From: Didymodactylos carnosus
Lineage: Eukaryota > Rotifera > Eurotatoria > Philodinida > Philodinidae
Direction: 5' to 3'
DNA length: 55,952 nucleotides
Assembly (NCBI GenBank): GCA_905250885.1
Contig: CAJNOQ010000298.1
Span: 1 to 55,952, forward strand
The notes below the pieces were generated by a model. The model saw nothing but the letters and a program-made list of their open reading frames with translations, had not been told where the DNA came from and made no database searches. Positions 1-13,688 of this stretch are shown in pieces (positions within the stretch are counted from its first letter, which is position 1; each line of letters begins with the position of its first letter). Position numbers and translations under genes: made by a program.

Positions 1-13
1 ATATCACGAAAAA

Positions 14-400
14 AGGGTGGTCTACATTTAGTTAAAAACAAAAGTCGGTCTACATTTTCCCCTATAACGTAAAATAGTAAGGAACAAAATGAGGATTCGA
101 TCTGAAATTACTTTTGCTAGTACAACTTTTGATGCTCTATCTAGTGTAGAAGATTCATCGAGAACGAATGCATGCTTCATTAGTTCTGAGCAAAACAAGT
201 TACAAAAAGTCAGTCTACATTTAGAGCGGAAATTGACTTCCGCAAGAATGAAAGCTGTTTTTATCTCTACCAAATCATGCAAACTGAATTTTGTTTTAAA
301 TAGAATTATGGACCGACGTCTGATCTACAATTTAGCCACTCCAAAAATTTCTTTAGTGGCGGACTTTTGGGAAAAACTGTAAGAGAAGGTCGGTCTACAA
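14..400. repeat. Cluster of GTCGGTCTACATTT-like repeats at left edge
   Basis: Variants of the motif GTCGGTCTACATTT occur near positions 14, 43, 209, 308 and 389, all on the + strand with irregular spacing (about 29, 166, 99 and 81 bases). They may be subterminal repeats of a decayed transposable element that continues beyond the left edge of the window. No terminal repeat or target duplication can be defined from what is visible. Confidence 0.4.
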
Positions 401-2498
401 AAAAACGGAAAACATGCTTGTAAAATGAATATATCTAAAGAACAACAAAAAAAAGTAAACAAAGTTGAACACTAATCATATGGTTAGATTCATAATTCAA
501 TTCTCTACAGGATGCGCTGCTTTCCTTTTCTTTTTATAGCTTTTTATATAATCAAAAATTCAGTTTTCAGATGATGAGTCATCAGAAAATTAAGTTTTTT
601 CAACTTTCGAGTCCCATAACTTTGCAACGAAAGTACTAGGCAAAGCACAGGAAAAAATTTGCTCAAGCGAGCCTCTTGTAACCTGAGTTATTATAGAAAC
701 ATATCTAAACAAGTGATTGTACTAGAAAGTTACGTTTCTCTCATAGCTGGATTTTGATCTATCAATAGATCATTAATAATGAGTGAATGTAATGTTTTTA
801 TTCAATTTAATTTTGCTGTGACAGAAATGTCTCCTAATAACCGTTGACAGGCACCTAAATTAATTTCTCTAATATGTTTCGCTTGAACAACCGTCAATTT
901 CTGTTATTATTTGCATCGACTAAAGATAAGTTATAGATTTCTAGGAATTTTTGATACTCTATTAGGCTAAAAAATGATATGGTAAAAGATCACTATTTCA
1001 TACCGCCTACTGTGAAATTTTGTGGTTTTTATCCATGTGACAACTGCGCAGAGTATACTTAAAGGCAGTTTCATTATAAAAGATTACGGTAGGTTTCATT
1101 CATTGCAAAAGAACGCCAGACAACCACGAATGATGGAAATAGTTGAGGATTGTATGCGAACCGCTGCCAGCTAGATTTCCATTGAACAAAAGAAACTTTC
1201 CAACATTGTTTCTTCTTTGACAATTATAAACATCCGATCACAATATATCGGCTTTGATTAGTGCTCTTAAATTATGTGAAACCTTAGTTGATCCACAGTT
1301 TTAAATTGATGACGTAAACGTGTCCAATTTAGTGTAATACGATAAATGAAAAAATTCCGTGACTATCTCAATACCAAAACTTGATTATGCTTGTCAATGA
1401 ATGACCTCGAACGACTGATACCAAGTACAAGGTTCGATCTTGAAATACGTCATAGTCAAACATATCATCATCTTCTAATTCTAATATATCTTATCGAATT
1501 ATCTTTCTGAATTATTATTTGTATCATGCATGCACAAAAGCAAACTAACTCTTAGGGATAAAGTGTCAAATATGAGAATAAAATTTATAATATCAGTCAT
1601 ACGTATATAGCACTTCGTAAAAAAAATCTGTAAATCTCGGTATACTCTAGTAAATTAACCGTTAGTGTTTTTGCTCTATCTCGAGGAGTATAAGCAGAGT
1701 ATTGCATTGCATAATTTTCATTTTTACTATAATTTTGAAAATTTCTCTTTTGAAATAAAAAGTAACTTGAAAAGAGTAGGCTACGATTTTTCTCAGTAAG
1801 AAAATAGGTATGAATAACCATGAGTATGTTCGTCCAGTTTTGTATCTGTCAAGAAAGAAGAAGAGAATAGAGCAAACAAACAAAAAAAAACCTGAATATA
1901 CACACAATACACGAGTTAAATGCACACAAAAGCGAAAATTTTTATAATTTTGACAGAGAAAAAGCATTTTATTTTTTCATCTTACTTTTTCAAGGAGTAA
2001 AGAACGAGCAAAATTACAAATATTCTTGACAGAAAGAGAGAACGAAAAAAAACAAAAAAAAAAAACAACATTTTTTTCCACAAAAAAGAAAAAAGAAGAA
2101 AAGATTGATTCCACCATATGTGGAGAAATGCATTTATTGTCCCTGCCTTTTTCATTTAGATAAACTCGATTATAGATAGCTACTATAGATATATAGTAAA
2201 TACAAAAAAAAAGAGTTTTTGACAGATAGGTGAAATAAGAAAAATAAAACTTTTTTTTTTTTTCATCTACCAACACACAAGACAATCGATTAGTTAAAAA
2301 TTTTTAGTCTTATTAAATTTGATTGTATAAAAAAAACAACCTTTCTTTCGTGAAGAGAAAAATAAAATAGAACAATTTGATGACTATCTTTACTGTGGTC
2401 TTGTTAAGTTATATGAAAGTAGAAAGGGCTAGATTACTACTTGAAAGTCTTAGCTCTATTTTTTTCTTGGAGTAAATAATTAATTTTCTTCTAGAATT

Positions 2499-2525
2499 TA
2501 TCGTTGCAATTTATTGCAACGATAA
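2499..2525. repeat. Short palindrome (TATCGTTGCAA arms)
   Basis: The arms ATCGTTGCAA and TTGCAACGAT flank a four-base centre, giving a small perfect hairpin, followed directly by a tandem of CCATGCAACA. No function can be assigned. Confidence 0.5.
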
Positions 2526-5500
2526 ACCATGCAACACCATGCAACACAAAAAAGGTTTATTGAACAAAATTTTGTAAAATATTCTAGACGGTTTTGTTGG
2601 AGAAGAATTATTTCAAATTCTCCTATGAGAAAAATGCCTTTAATTTCATATTTAAGGGATCATTAGAGTATAAATATCCAAATTCCTTTCTTATTGAGTT
2701 TTGAGTTAAAAATTTGATGTTTAAATAGGCCACTTCAGTGGATCCCCCTTGCACAGATCATCATAAACGAAGACATTGAAAACGATTAGAACAACAAAAC
2801 ATGCACACGAAGAGTGGTTTTTAGTCACAATTTGTTTTTTCGTATAAAACACAGAAAAATAAAAGAAAGCAAGAAGAATATATTTATGTCGTGAAAAAAA
2901 AAAGAACAGAAACAAAGAAAAACAAATATGTTGTTATCGTAACAAACAATCTCGTAGATTCATCATACAAATCACTTAAATAAATGTTCATCTATGTTCC
3001 AAAGTATCCTGCATAATCAGCGGTGAAAATTGAAATGATATGATACTAAAAACTCAAGAGAAAAATAGTTTTCAAATAAAAACCACTAAATAATATATGA
3101 AACAACTATAAATTTACTTTATATCTTGATGCTCATCCATCGAAAAATGCTCTTTCATAGGTTTTGTAATTCTTATACTTTTACCACCTTAGGGCTAGGA
3201 GACTAAGTGTATAAATTTCAAGAGATGCTTGTTACTGGGTCATGGTTTTTAAAAAATCAGAATGAAATATTCAAAATATTTCTGTTTATAACTTCTAAAC
3301 GTGTTATTTTGGCAAACGGCAAGGTTTTTCATCATGAAAAATAAAAAATATGATAAATAACACCAATAATAATTTATTTATCTTTTCAAATTTGCTGTTT
3401 GTATCTCACTGGAATGTAGAGTATGTGCGTCAAACAGTTTTTTTCTATTAATAATATAAAACATTTTTATTTTTTATTTAATTCTTTTTGTCAAAAGAGT
3501 AACCAACCGAAATAAAAATAACAAAGAACTGTTGTCAAAATGCAGAGACGTATAACGAATACGGAGGGGAAGGATAGGAGAGAGAATAGCTATTCATTTG
3601 CTACTTTTCGTCAATTTGAAAGTTTTTGCACAAAAAATCCAGAAATTACGAAAAAAATTTTGCGATGCTTTTACAATAAGAGGAAAACCGATTATAGACA
3701 ATGTTTCTACCTACTGTGTCTTTAGATCTCCGTGGTATTCCTGTCAAAATAAGAAGAAAAGAAAGAAAAAAAAAGCATTTTTCTTTTTTCTTCTTCCAAC
3801 CAACCTGTCATCATGTTCTTCTGAAGCTATAGTGCGGAAAAAAAAGCCCTGAAATATGCTCTTTCCAGATTGCCCCGTATCAGAGGGCACAATTTGAAGT
3901 GCTGCGTCAAGAATGTACTGTGTGTAAACACCTGGTGGGGAAGACTAGACATGTGATTGTATTGCTATTCTGAAATATATTCTGGTAACGAGTGCCTTAG
4001 AACAGAATGCATTCAATAGTATTGCTTCTGCAGAAGACACATCGGTTGTGCTCTAAATTGTATCACTGATGGAATATTTCTAGCCTCTTTTCATTCATAT
4101 TTTGGTTTCACGATAGCACGTCTACATGTTTAATGCAAAATTTTAGAAATACGAAAATGTTTTCACTATAATTCATCTAGATTTGAAACTTAACCCCATC
4201 GCATGAGAAATATTTTCGGCGACTGACTGACTTGACCACAAGGGGCGTAAATATATGGATTCTTGATAGTAACTGTGTGCCATGCTATACGTGTCTTTAC
4301 GCTCTGCATGTTAGAAAATGTGTTAATCCGTGTAAAAACTTGATAATATATACTGGTTTGCTTACATTTTCTTTCATTAGATAACTTAAACCGAATATAT
4401 GCACTGTACAGTTGATATACTCTCATAGACGACGCATCCTGTTAACAATGTATTACACTATTGAGTGATTCTGTAGAGCTTCGTCAACTTTATGTGAAGA
4501 CCCCTATTTGCCTTCAATATAAGTCATGTGAAAGTCAGTCGGCATCAAGTCACAAATATTGATTCTGAGGGACACTTAAATAACGAATTTCTAACCTTAA
4601 CCTGGAATTTTCAACCGTTCTCATATTCTTATCTGGAGGAGGATACTGTTGAATATGTTCGACTTACTCTTTTGACATTTTGTAAAACAGTTTTGACTCG
4701 AAGATCCCATCTACTTGAGAAAAATCACTCATATTAAAAAGCGTTGAATCAACTCCAATCCGAATGGAATATGGATTTGTCTATGATCGAATGAAAGCAA
4801 CTTCTGTTGAACGGCGAATCCAAGAGACGCATTTTTCCAACAGTAGATTTTACTGCTAAGCTCGACATGAAGAAATAAAAGGTGTTGTACATTTACTTTT
4901 TAAGTCATTTGAACAAACTCGAAAGTTAATTTTATCGATCATAGACAAATTTATAATTCATTCGTATTTGAGTTAATTAAGCATTTTTCAATATGAGAAA
5001 CTTTTTTTTAGTAAACGAAGCCCTAAAGTCAAGACCTTTTTCAGAACATCAAGGAGTAAGTCTAATTTTTGGCTTTAATACACAGTGGGTGGGCTATAAT
5101 GGAACTGGCTTATTATGTACTTTTCTCAAATGAAATAAGCATAAAATATGGCTTAATTGCGATGTTGTCAATCAAAGTAACTGTAGTTAAATAAAACTGT
5201 TGTTTGTCACTGAGCTAATGTTTTTCCAACAAAATTATTAATTCTCTAAATGAATTAGTTTTTGGTTCTCACATATTTTTGGAGAGATGATAGAAATTTT
5301 ATAACAAGAACTCGGCGAGACACACAAATCATCTTCTTCATTTGTTTTTCAAAAACTTGCTCAAAGATCTTTGCCGGCCTTATTGTTAGCATTTCTCACT
5401 GTGGTTGACTATTTCTTTTTCACTCCTTCCCGCTCTAGTTGTCTGCGCCTTTTCATTTTCAGTTATTAACATCAAATCAACAACAACTATAATGTACATG

Positions 5501-8500
5501 TTAGATGTATAACTGTATGAAAACAAACTGACTTTTATGATAGACAAAAATAACTATAAAGAGAAAAAAACAAAAAAAAACATTTTTTAGTAGTTCTTTT
5601 AATTTTCTATTATTTTTTCTGTATATTAAGTTTTTCTTTTCACTCTTTTGATACACGTGTGTGCATGAACACTATCTTACTACCTTTTGTTGGTAGAAAA
5701 AAACATGAAATATAGAACTTTTCAATCTGAGTCGGTTTCAGTAACTGTAGGAAAAAAATAGAAAAGAGAAAGAGAACTATTTATTACTAGAAACATTTAT
5801 TACAGTATTCCATAGTTGTTTTACTCTAAATGCTATAATCATCACCATAGAGCGAAGATGTGTGACACAAGAGCACTAGTTCATATTAGACCATGAATTT
5901 CGACGTTCATATGTACAATAGTCAATTGTTTGAGGAGGAGGTCAGTTATTTCGAAGGGAGAGAAACAGGAGAATAAGAAAAAGAAGAGAAGTCATAGAAT
6001 GCCGATTAGTTCAGTTTATATATAAATGGTTCAGTATATATGTATCTTTTTGATCAAAAAAAAACGACGGAGAGAAACTGAAAGAAAACAGACTCTTCGA
6101 TTGTAAACGCATTGTAATTCACATGAATGAGTATGTTTATATGAGGAAAGAGAATAAAATAGAAAAAATGAGGAAGAAATTCTCTTACTTGATTCACACA
6201 CGCGTGGGATACGACATGAAGAATTTTATTTTTCTAGAAGTAAACAATTTCAGTTCAGTGCAGCAGTTACAAAGACGTTCAAAATGAAAAAAAAAGTCGT
6301 CGTTTTTTCTGTCACTCCTACTACGGACTGTTTGTTGAATAAAAATAGAAAAGTATATCTTTTACAGATGGGTTAATGTAACATTTTGTTAATATATAGA
6401 GGAGAATACATTTCTGATAGCTGTAAATCATTGCTATAATTAGAAATCTATTAGAGTTCAATTGTATCAGGTTTAAGTTAGAATCCAGCTTTTTGTGTTA
6501 AAAAATTCTAGTAAGTTGATTTATCGAGCGAATATATACGATATTGCAAACTAACTTTTGTTCAACACTTTGGATTCCGATTGGCCTCCAATTTGATTGT
6601 CTCTCAACTCATACAGATTTCTATAGATATGAATAATCGAGTGCAGTGATTTAATATCAATCATTTGGAAATCATAATCTTTGGCCTTAATAAGTGTGTT
6701 CTTAGAAATCTATGACAAAAAGATACATGTTCGAAATGCAATATGCTTTTTTGGTAGCGAATGTTTTTTTACAGAAAATTATATTTTGTTTCTATAAATG
6801 AAATCCCTCGCTAAAAATGTCTTCGATTTATCCCTGTCGCGAAATAAATGAACTGCAGTTTTTATTATTTTATTTTTTACTCTAATTTTAATCAAAAAAA
6901 CCTACAAATACAAAATTAATGGAAAAATTTAAACACTGGTTCTCAAAATCAGCATCAGTAACTGAGTATAATAGTTGACCGTTGTCAGTTTCGTTCTTAC
7001 ACTTCTGTTGTCTACCAAAAAAAAGCGAGTAGCTGATAATAATAATACACTAGCATCTATCCGTTAAAAAAAAATCTATTGTTATTCTACCATTTTTTTT
7101 CAACTTGACAGAACGAGAAATCTTTGTTAGAATTTAGGCAACAAGAATATATATTTGTTTTGTTTTTTTTGTTCTTTCCTCATATTCTATCAGATTATAT
7201 ATTTATGATTTGCTTCGACTACTCTATAATAATAAATGTATTTCATATAACACAGCACATTCTATATGAAAAAAAGATGGAAAAAGAATATAGGAAAGAC
7301 AGGTATACAAATAGAATAGAATAAAGCAGAATGTCACGTCACGTATATGTAACAAAGTTCGTTGTGTCACAGATAGATCTAACACAAACACAGAATCGTT
7401 CGAAACCGTGTTCATGTGTCTACATACAATGTATGTATATATATATATACATAACGTTCTATAGCTTGATTCAGAAAAAGAAAATTAATAAAAAAAGAAA
7501 TAATAACAAAAAATAGGCATCAGATGATTTGTATACGTTAGAAAGTACTTTCAATCTTCCAATGTTGACGATATGTGTAGATGAATGAAAGATTGTATAT
7601 GTGTAAGCAATAGAAACAACTGCAAAACGGAATTCTTTCTTACACAGAAAAAGAACGAAATCTGATTTTACAAATACTGGACATCGAAAAGTGAAAAATT
7701 TGTCGATTTCAGTAGCATAAACCTTATGTAACTTATTACCCTTTCAGTTTTAGAACACACCTAGAAATGCATACTTGTAGTATATAAGTTTAATAAAATG
7801 TAGAGTAGCTAGCCACCTCTTAAGAGATCGTAAAGTAATACTCTCCAGACATCCGAAATCTATTTTCAAATATCCGCCATCAGCGCACATACTCTCGAAA
7901 ATAACCAGAATTGCATAATGTTTTTGGCGAAAAGAATTAGTTTTGTACAAAGCAGCAAAAGAAGTCAGTCATATAACTCATTCTGTTTTTATTTTTTGCA
8001 TATAAGCGCGCAACCGATGTCATGAGTATATTTGTACATACATATACACCCTCCTCTGACACTACAAAGCTACTATAACATATACATTCTTATACGTCTG
8101 CTGATATATAATCGGCAAAAACATTGGTATCTAACATAGTCATTGTATTAATCGTAGTACATGTACATTTAATGTATGTCTTCTTTTTTCTCTTATATTC
8201 TTCACCACTGTTCATATTCTGTGCATAACTGCCGTCCAACTCAAGTATTAGACCATAGTCACACAATCTTTGATAAACACATATGTAGTCATCGACATTA
8301 TTTTTCCTCTTGACTATTAGTTTCAGTTTATTCTCTTTATAACACAATATAAATCAGGGATGGCTGCGGTGAAACATTCAAGCTGTTCTTCTCTTGCTGA
8401 CGTTAGAAGTTCCGGATAGCGGTGCATGTATTTAGTTCCTATAATTTTCCATGTACACTCACATTGGCTGTAAAACTCTTGCGCACCGTAGAGCCGATTC

Positions 8501-11500
8501 AACCGTATTTTCAAATGGCAACATATCTCTAATCACATGTAAGAGTAATCCTATGACACTTTCTATTCATGTAGTCCTTCACATATTACAAATGTTAACA
8601 AATCAGAATCGACCATACTTTCTGCTCATCACTATACACAACGTGATATATATCGATTTTTTTCTTCACTTGAGTTCACGAACAAAATGTGAACACACTC
8701 ACATACAAACATGTATATTTCTTTCTTTCTACTTTTCCACCGTTGACTGTCGATAAGGGTCGTACCTCTATCGTTTGTTTATGAGATCGAAATTTATCTT
8801 AGTACAAACATATCATGACAACGAAGAACAATTAATCGACGTTATCCTAAGTTGTTTATCCTGCTTGATCGATTAGATCTTTAGATTTCAAATGAAACTT
8901 TAAGCCTTGCAATAAAAATGTAAATAAATAAGACTAGAGATAAAAAAATGCATATCATACATGTTCTTCATGAAAATTGCAAGAAAATACGAAAAAAAGC
9001 TTTGACTCTAACTAATCCATCGTAACTTTGAGAAACTACTGTAGAGTTTTTTTATTGACTCGAATAAATCCACACCCCGAGGTAGTAAATTTAGTTGTGT
9101 TAAACAACATGTTAAACAACTTCAGAACTCGGTGAAAGCTCTTTTCAAATTAAAAGCGTAGTTTTTTCATTTTCTTTTCGATCAGTATCATTCATTACAT
9201 CAAGTTATAATTCGCGTCGCTTGCTTCTATCGGATCAAATAAGTTAATTTTTTTCGTAATAATTACTTCGCTAACGAATGTTTTCCTTAAAATCCTCTTG
9301 AACATAAATTGGCTGAAATCGAGATTTATATTTAATTTTATCATTCGTGTTTATAGTTTTTGTCCATATATCAGAGATAATAAATTTAGTTTCTCTTTCT
9401 ATATACTCATGTCACCTATAAACGTTGTCGTATGTTTGTTTTTTTGTAAGTTTTTTATTAATGAAAAGAGAAGTAGAGAAGAATAAGAAAAAATCCATGC
9501 CAAAAAGTAGTGATGTTTGCCTGATTTAATAGAAAATTTTCTCTTTTCCTATTGCGAAAGAAGGAAGAGGTATGGAGAGAAACGACAAATTTTATATACT
9601 TTCGTATGTTTATTGCTATACTACATTATGTTGTCTGTGTATAGATATGTGCAAGCATTGAAAGTTTCTTTTTTTTCTTTTTGACTTGATATAGACTTTT
9701 GATAGAAGTTTGATCGGTTACGTTTCTCTCTCTTTCTGTGAATACAGTGACATATCTACACGTTCCATGAATTCTACGGACGAGTTTCAACAGAGGAAGA
9801 GGGGTGAGCGAGCAAACAGCAGAGAGAAAAATTTACCTCTAGATTAAAGAAGAGGAAACAGACAATAAGAGAGATAAAAAAATATGATGAAGAAACGAGA
9901 AAAAATTGAAATAAGAGAAAATAGAGAGAAAAAAGACTGGTACAATTGACGTTTGTATTGTTGTTATTCTTATATTATTACGCTGATTATTACTTATTAT
10001 TATTTACTGTATCATCATCTGTAATTAAAAGAAATAATGTACCATTTTTATTGTTAACCTTTCGATTACGGTCAACTAAATTTCGTTAATCAAGTGTGAA
10101 TAAAGTCCTCTGTTTTTTCGTTTCTAGATTAACATTCGATGGTGTATATTAGAAGTATTTTTACGATATAACTAATTATACTGAAACAAATAATCTATTG
10201 AATTTTAATTATTAAAAAACTTTTTTATCTAAGTTCTTGTTTATTATTAAAAATTTTTAGAATTATTATAATATCACATGTCGTTAAATGAACGAATATG
10301 ATGGAACAAGTTTTAAACAATGATGCAAATATGTATGTATTTCAAACTTGGAATAATTCAAACTTTTACTTAAAGGCGGATTGTGTGAATGAGAGTATAA
10401 AGAACAAATTTTTTTTTTTCTTTTTTTCGTTTCTTTGTGTCATTTCTTGCCAGTTCGACTGACGAAGACAAAAAGTTTCTCGTTATATACTTTCAAGAAT
10501 ATAACTTCTATCTGTTTATGTAATCGGATTATAATAGGTATTAGGAGATTTTTTTCTACTAAAGTAACTAGACCAAATATATATCGTACATTTTCACTAC
10601 TTCAGATCGAGGACGTCTGCGTTGTGCAAGAAGAACGTATTTCTCAGTTTTCACCTATGACTAAATATTCTCATCGATCTTTTTTCGGGTGTTTCTCTAT
10701 TTTGGTCCGTGATCTTGTGTCCGAAAGAGTAGAAACAGAAGAAATAAATTTTTCAATAACGGTCAAAACGAAATGACATTCATTGTTCAGTGCGTTTGAG
10801 AGAAATTTCCTAAAATAAATAGATCAGAGAACACATTTTGATTTTTCACACTGTTAAAGAGCACAAGTTTCAGGAAAGGAAGTGAATTCATCGATCTACA
10901 AATTATTGCAATGATGAGCTTTCACATGATTTAAATAAATTATGTTTGTCTAACGCAGATTCGATAATCAAAACTAGTCACTAGCTTTCAAGCGGCGCAT
11001 ACGACCAATTTGTTTTTCTGTTTGATGCTATGTGACTTTGAACCATGCTGATATTATTATCTTACCTTTTCAAACCAGAGTAATATCATCTTATCTTCTA
11101 AAAAGGAGATTTTTTGTTTATTGTACTGTAAAAATATAGTTTCTGTCGTATAGCCCGGATGAGCGTCTTATCTTTGAAGCATCTTCATTCTTTACTATTA
11201 TGGGAGGGAAAAGAGTTGCATTGTCCTCATAAAGTCCACTAAAAGAAACGTTCAGTGTAAAGTTTGACTACTGCTATATCAGCAGCATGTTATGTACCCA
11301 CCGTAAGCGACTTCGATTCATGTTGTTTTCCTTGCTCTTCGATTTTTTGACTTCTTTAATTAGACTGTCTACTTTTTGTCTTACTCCAAGGCAAAAATCA
11401 TCTATGGAAAAAATCTAGATATATTTTGTCTGTAATCGAGTGATACATGATTAGTTGTCATATAGATCACTAGCTGGAAAACGAACTCTAATACGATGCG

Positions 11501-12616
11501 TCTGCATGTACAACTAGCAATAGTTAAACGGGTCGATTATCGAGAATAAATCGATAATTACAATTGAGGAGAAATCACTCGATTACTTGATTTACATTGT
11601 CATTTACCAAATAATTGCAATCGAGGAAAAATCTAGATGAAGCGAGCGATACTAGGTTTTTTTTATGGTTATGCTCCGCGTGACTTACCTTTTTTAGTAC
11701 ATACAGCATTCAAAGTTTTGGATACTATGCTGCAGAGATATCGAGCAGATTGATAAGACAAAAAAATTTTTTCTTCAAAATACATGTGCATTGAGTGATC
11801 TGCGTTACTACTAGTATTAAGATGAAATGCATCTGAAACCTTCAGATCTATTTTATCAAGATCATTTTTCTGAAGAAATTTCCAATTTCTCTTCATTTTC
11901 TGTTTTCAATTTTCATCTTCGTCCATGATTTCGGTGAATTAATGCTAGATTTAGTAGAAATCACACTCCTGATAAAAGTAAGGGAAGTTTTTTATTTGTT
12001 CGTTGTAACCACTATGGAAGATTTTTTGCGAAAGTTTAAAGTTCCTATTAACGTTATCCTGAGTTTCATGTATTGAAGAAACTACGAATTTAAGTCGATT
12101 CTGAATTTAATCTTGATTGTGCTTTATATATCATTGTTTTGAAAAAAAGTTGTGTAAACGCTACTTGCATACTAGAAATCAACTTTATCTTATTTTCCAC
12201 GTCAAATTTCACTCAAAACTCACAAAAAAGTACATACGCTTACTTTGTAAGTCTCGTGACAATATAGCTGCTGAAATAAACATTTCGTTTGGATCTTGAA
12301 TTCATGTGAGAAAAATATTCGAACAAATGTTTCAAATAGTGTAATCTATTTTCTTTTCCATAGTTAGAATAATAGCCTTTTTCTTTCGTATTGATCCATG
12401 TTCAAGCACAATGTTCATATCTGATGTCCTTTCATGTGCGCAGTAAGCAGTACGTGAAGGATACATTTTATTATTATTTTTTTTACAAATGATAGTTTCG
12501 TTGGACGTTGATGGTAATTTTATTAATTTATTTGTCTAGAAGCAGAAAGAGACTGATGTATTTTGTAAGACTAATTTCATTCGGGAGAACTACAAAACAC
12601 TTTTTGTTTCTTCTAG

Positions 12617-13656
12617 TGGATAAAATATAACAAAAAGACGTCCTCTGAATACGATGGAAGAATTTTTTCCAAGGTGTGTATGAGTGTATTTGTGTAAAGT
12701 GATTTTGTTCTTTTCTTTCATTCGTGTGTGACTTTACGCTGAGTAGGCTATCTACTAATTATCTGTGTTGGTTTAATTTCAGTGACGGAGAATATTATAA
12801 TGAAGCACAGTTACGATCATGGAATCATAACAATGGTTATTACACATCTCATCCGACATTTAATGAAAATGTTTGGGCTCAACAGCAAATGAATGCACAA
12901 AATCAACAATTTTTAGCATCGAGAATGGGGGGAACTGCTGGAGGCGCAGGAACCTGGCCAGTTCCCACTCATAGTCAACTAGCGTACTCTCCCCATCCGT
13001 CAGGTTTGCCCTCTCTAAGTGACAATAGGGTTCACAGCAGACATATTTCTATTTCTTTTTTGCAGTTAACCTGTCTCAAATGCCGAATGGAGTAGCGAAT
13101 GGGACAACAAGTGGTGCTTATTCGTCCAAAATACCACAAAATTATCCCGCTACCCAAATGACTTACAATACATCATCAAATCCTGTTATGAATTCATATC
13201 AACCGTCTAATTACATGGTATGTGTATGTGCATCATTCAGCGTGTAAAAGGTCAATCTACATCTATTCTTTTTTTAAGGACGCATATGGAATGCATCCAT
13301 CGTCCTCTGCTGCTGCAATTCACCAACAACGAGTGATGCAAGCAATGTCAAAAGGTGGCGTGGGACCTGTGACTGGTTATCATCAGCCACTAGCAAGATC
13401 ACGTACATTACCCTATCCTGCACATCCACAAGTTTACGTTATGAACAAACGTATGTATTCATCTACATCAGTTGGTGGAATAGATCCAAGCACAAGTCAG
13501 TATGGACAGCCACAACAAATGCAAATGTATTCTGGCTATAATGTTCCGAATAACGCAAGTGGTATGCAACATTTAGCCAAACTAAAACAACAACAAGCTG
13601 CCTATCAATATGCTCAACAACAACAACAACAACAACAACAGCAACAGCAACAACAA

Positions 13657-13688
<32 letters not shown>

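Larger units (their letters stand above)
1..12615. other. Gene-free 12.6-kb region upstream of the ZMIZ-like gene
   Basis: No open frame here has recognisable protein similarity, and the short frames are in low-complexity A/T sequence. The stretch contains long poly-T and poly-A runs, purine-rich tracts (around 5930-6180 and 9780-9930), a small palindrome near 2499-2525, and a repeated GTCGGTCTACATTT-like motif in the first 420 bases. It could be intergenic DNA, the promoter and 5' introns of the ZMIZ-like gene, or both. I see no tRNA or rRNA in it. Confidence 0.6.

Noticed and set aside
555..585. GATGATGAGTCATC palindrome resembling CTGATGA on the minus strand
   Set aside because: Simple palindrome; stem II and GAAA are not positioned as in a hammerhead.
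1662..2285. Phenylalanine-rich minus-strand frames around 1.6-2.3 kb
   Set aside because: They translate poly-A runs; no start context, no homology.
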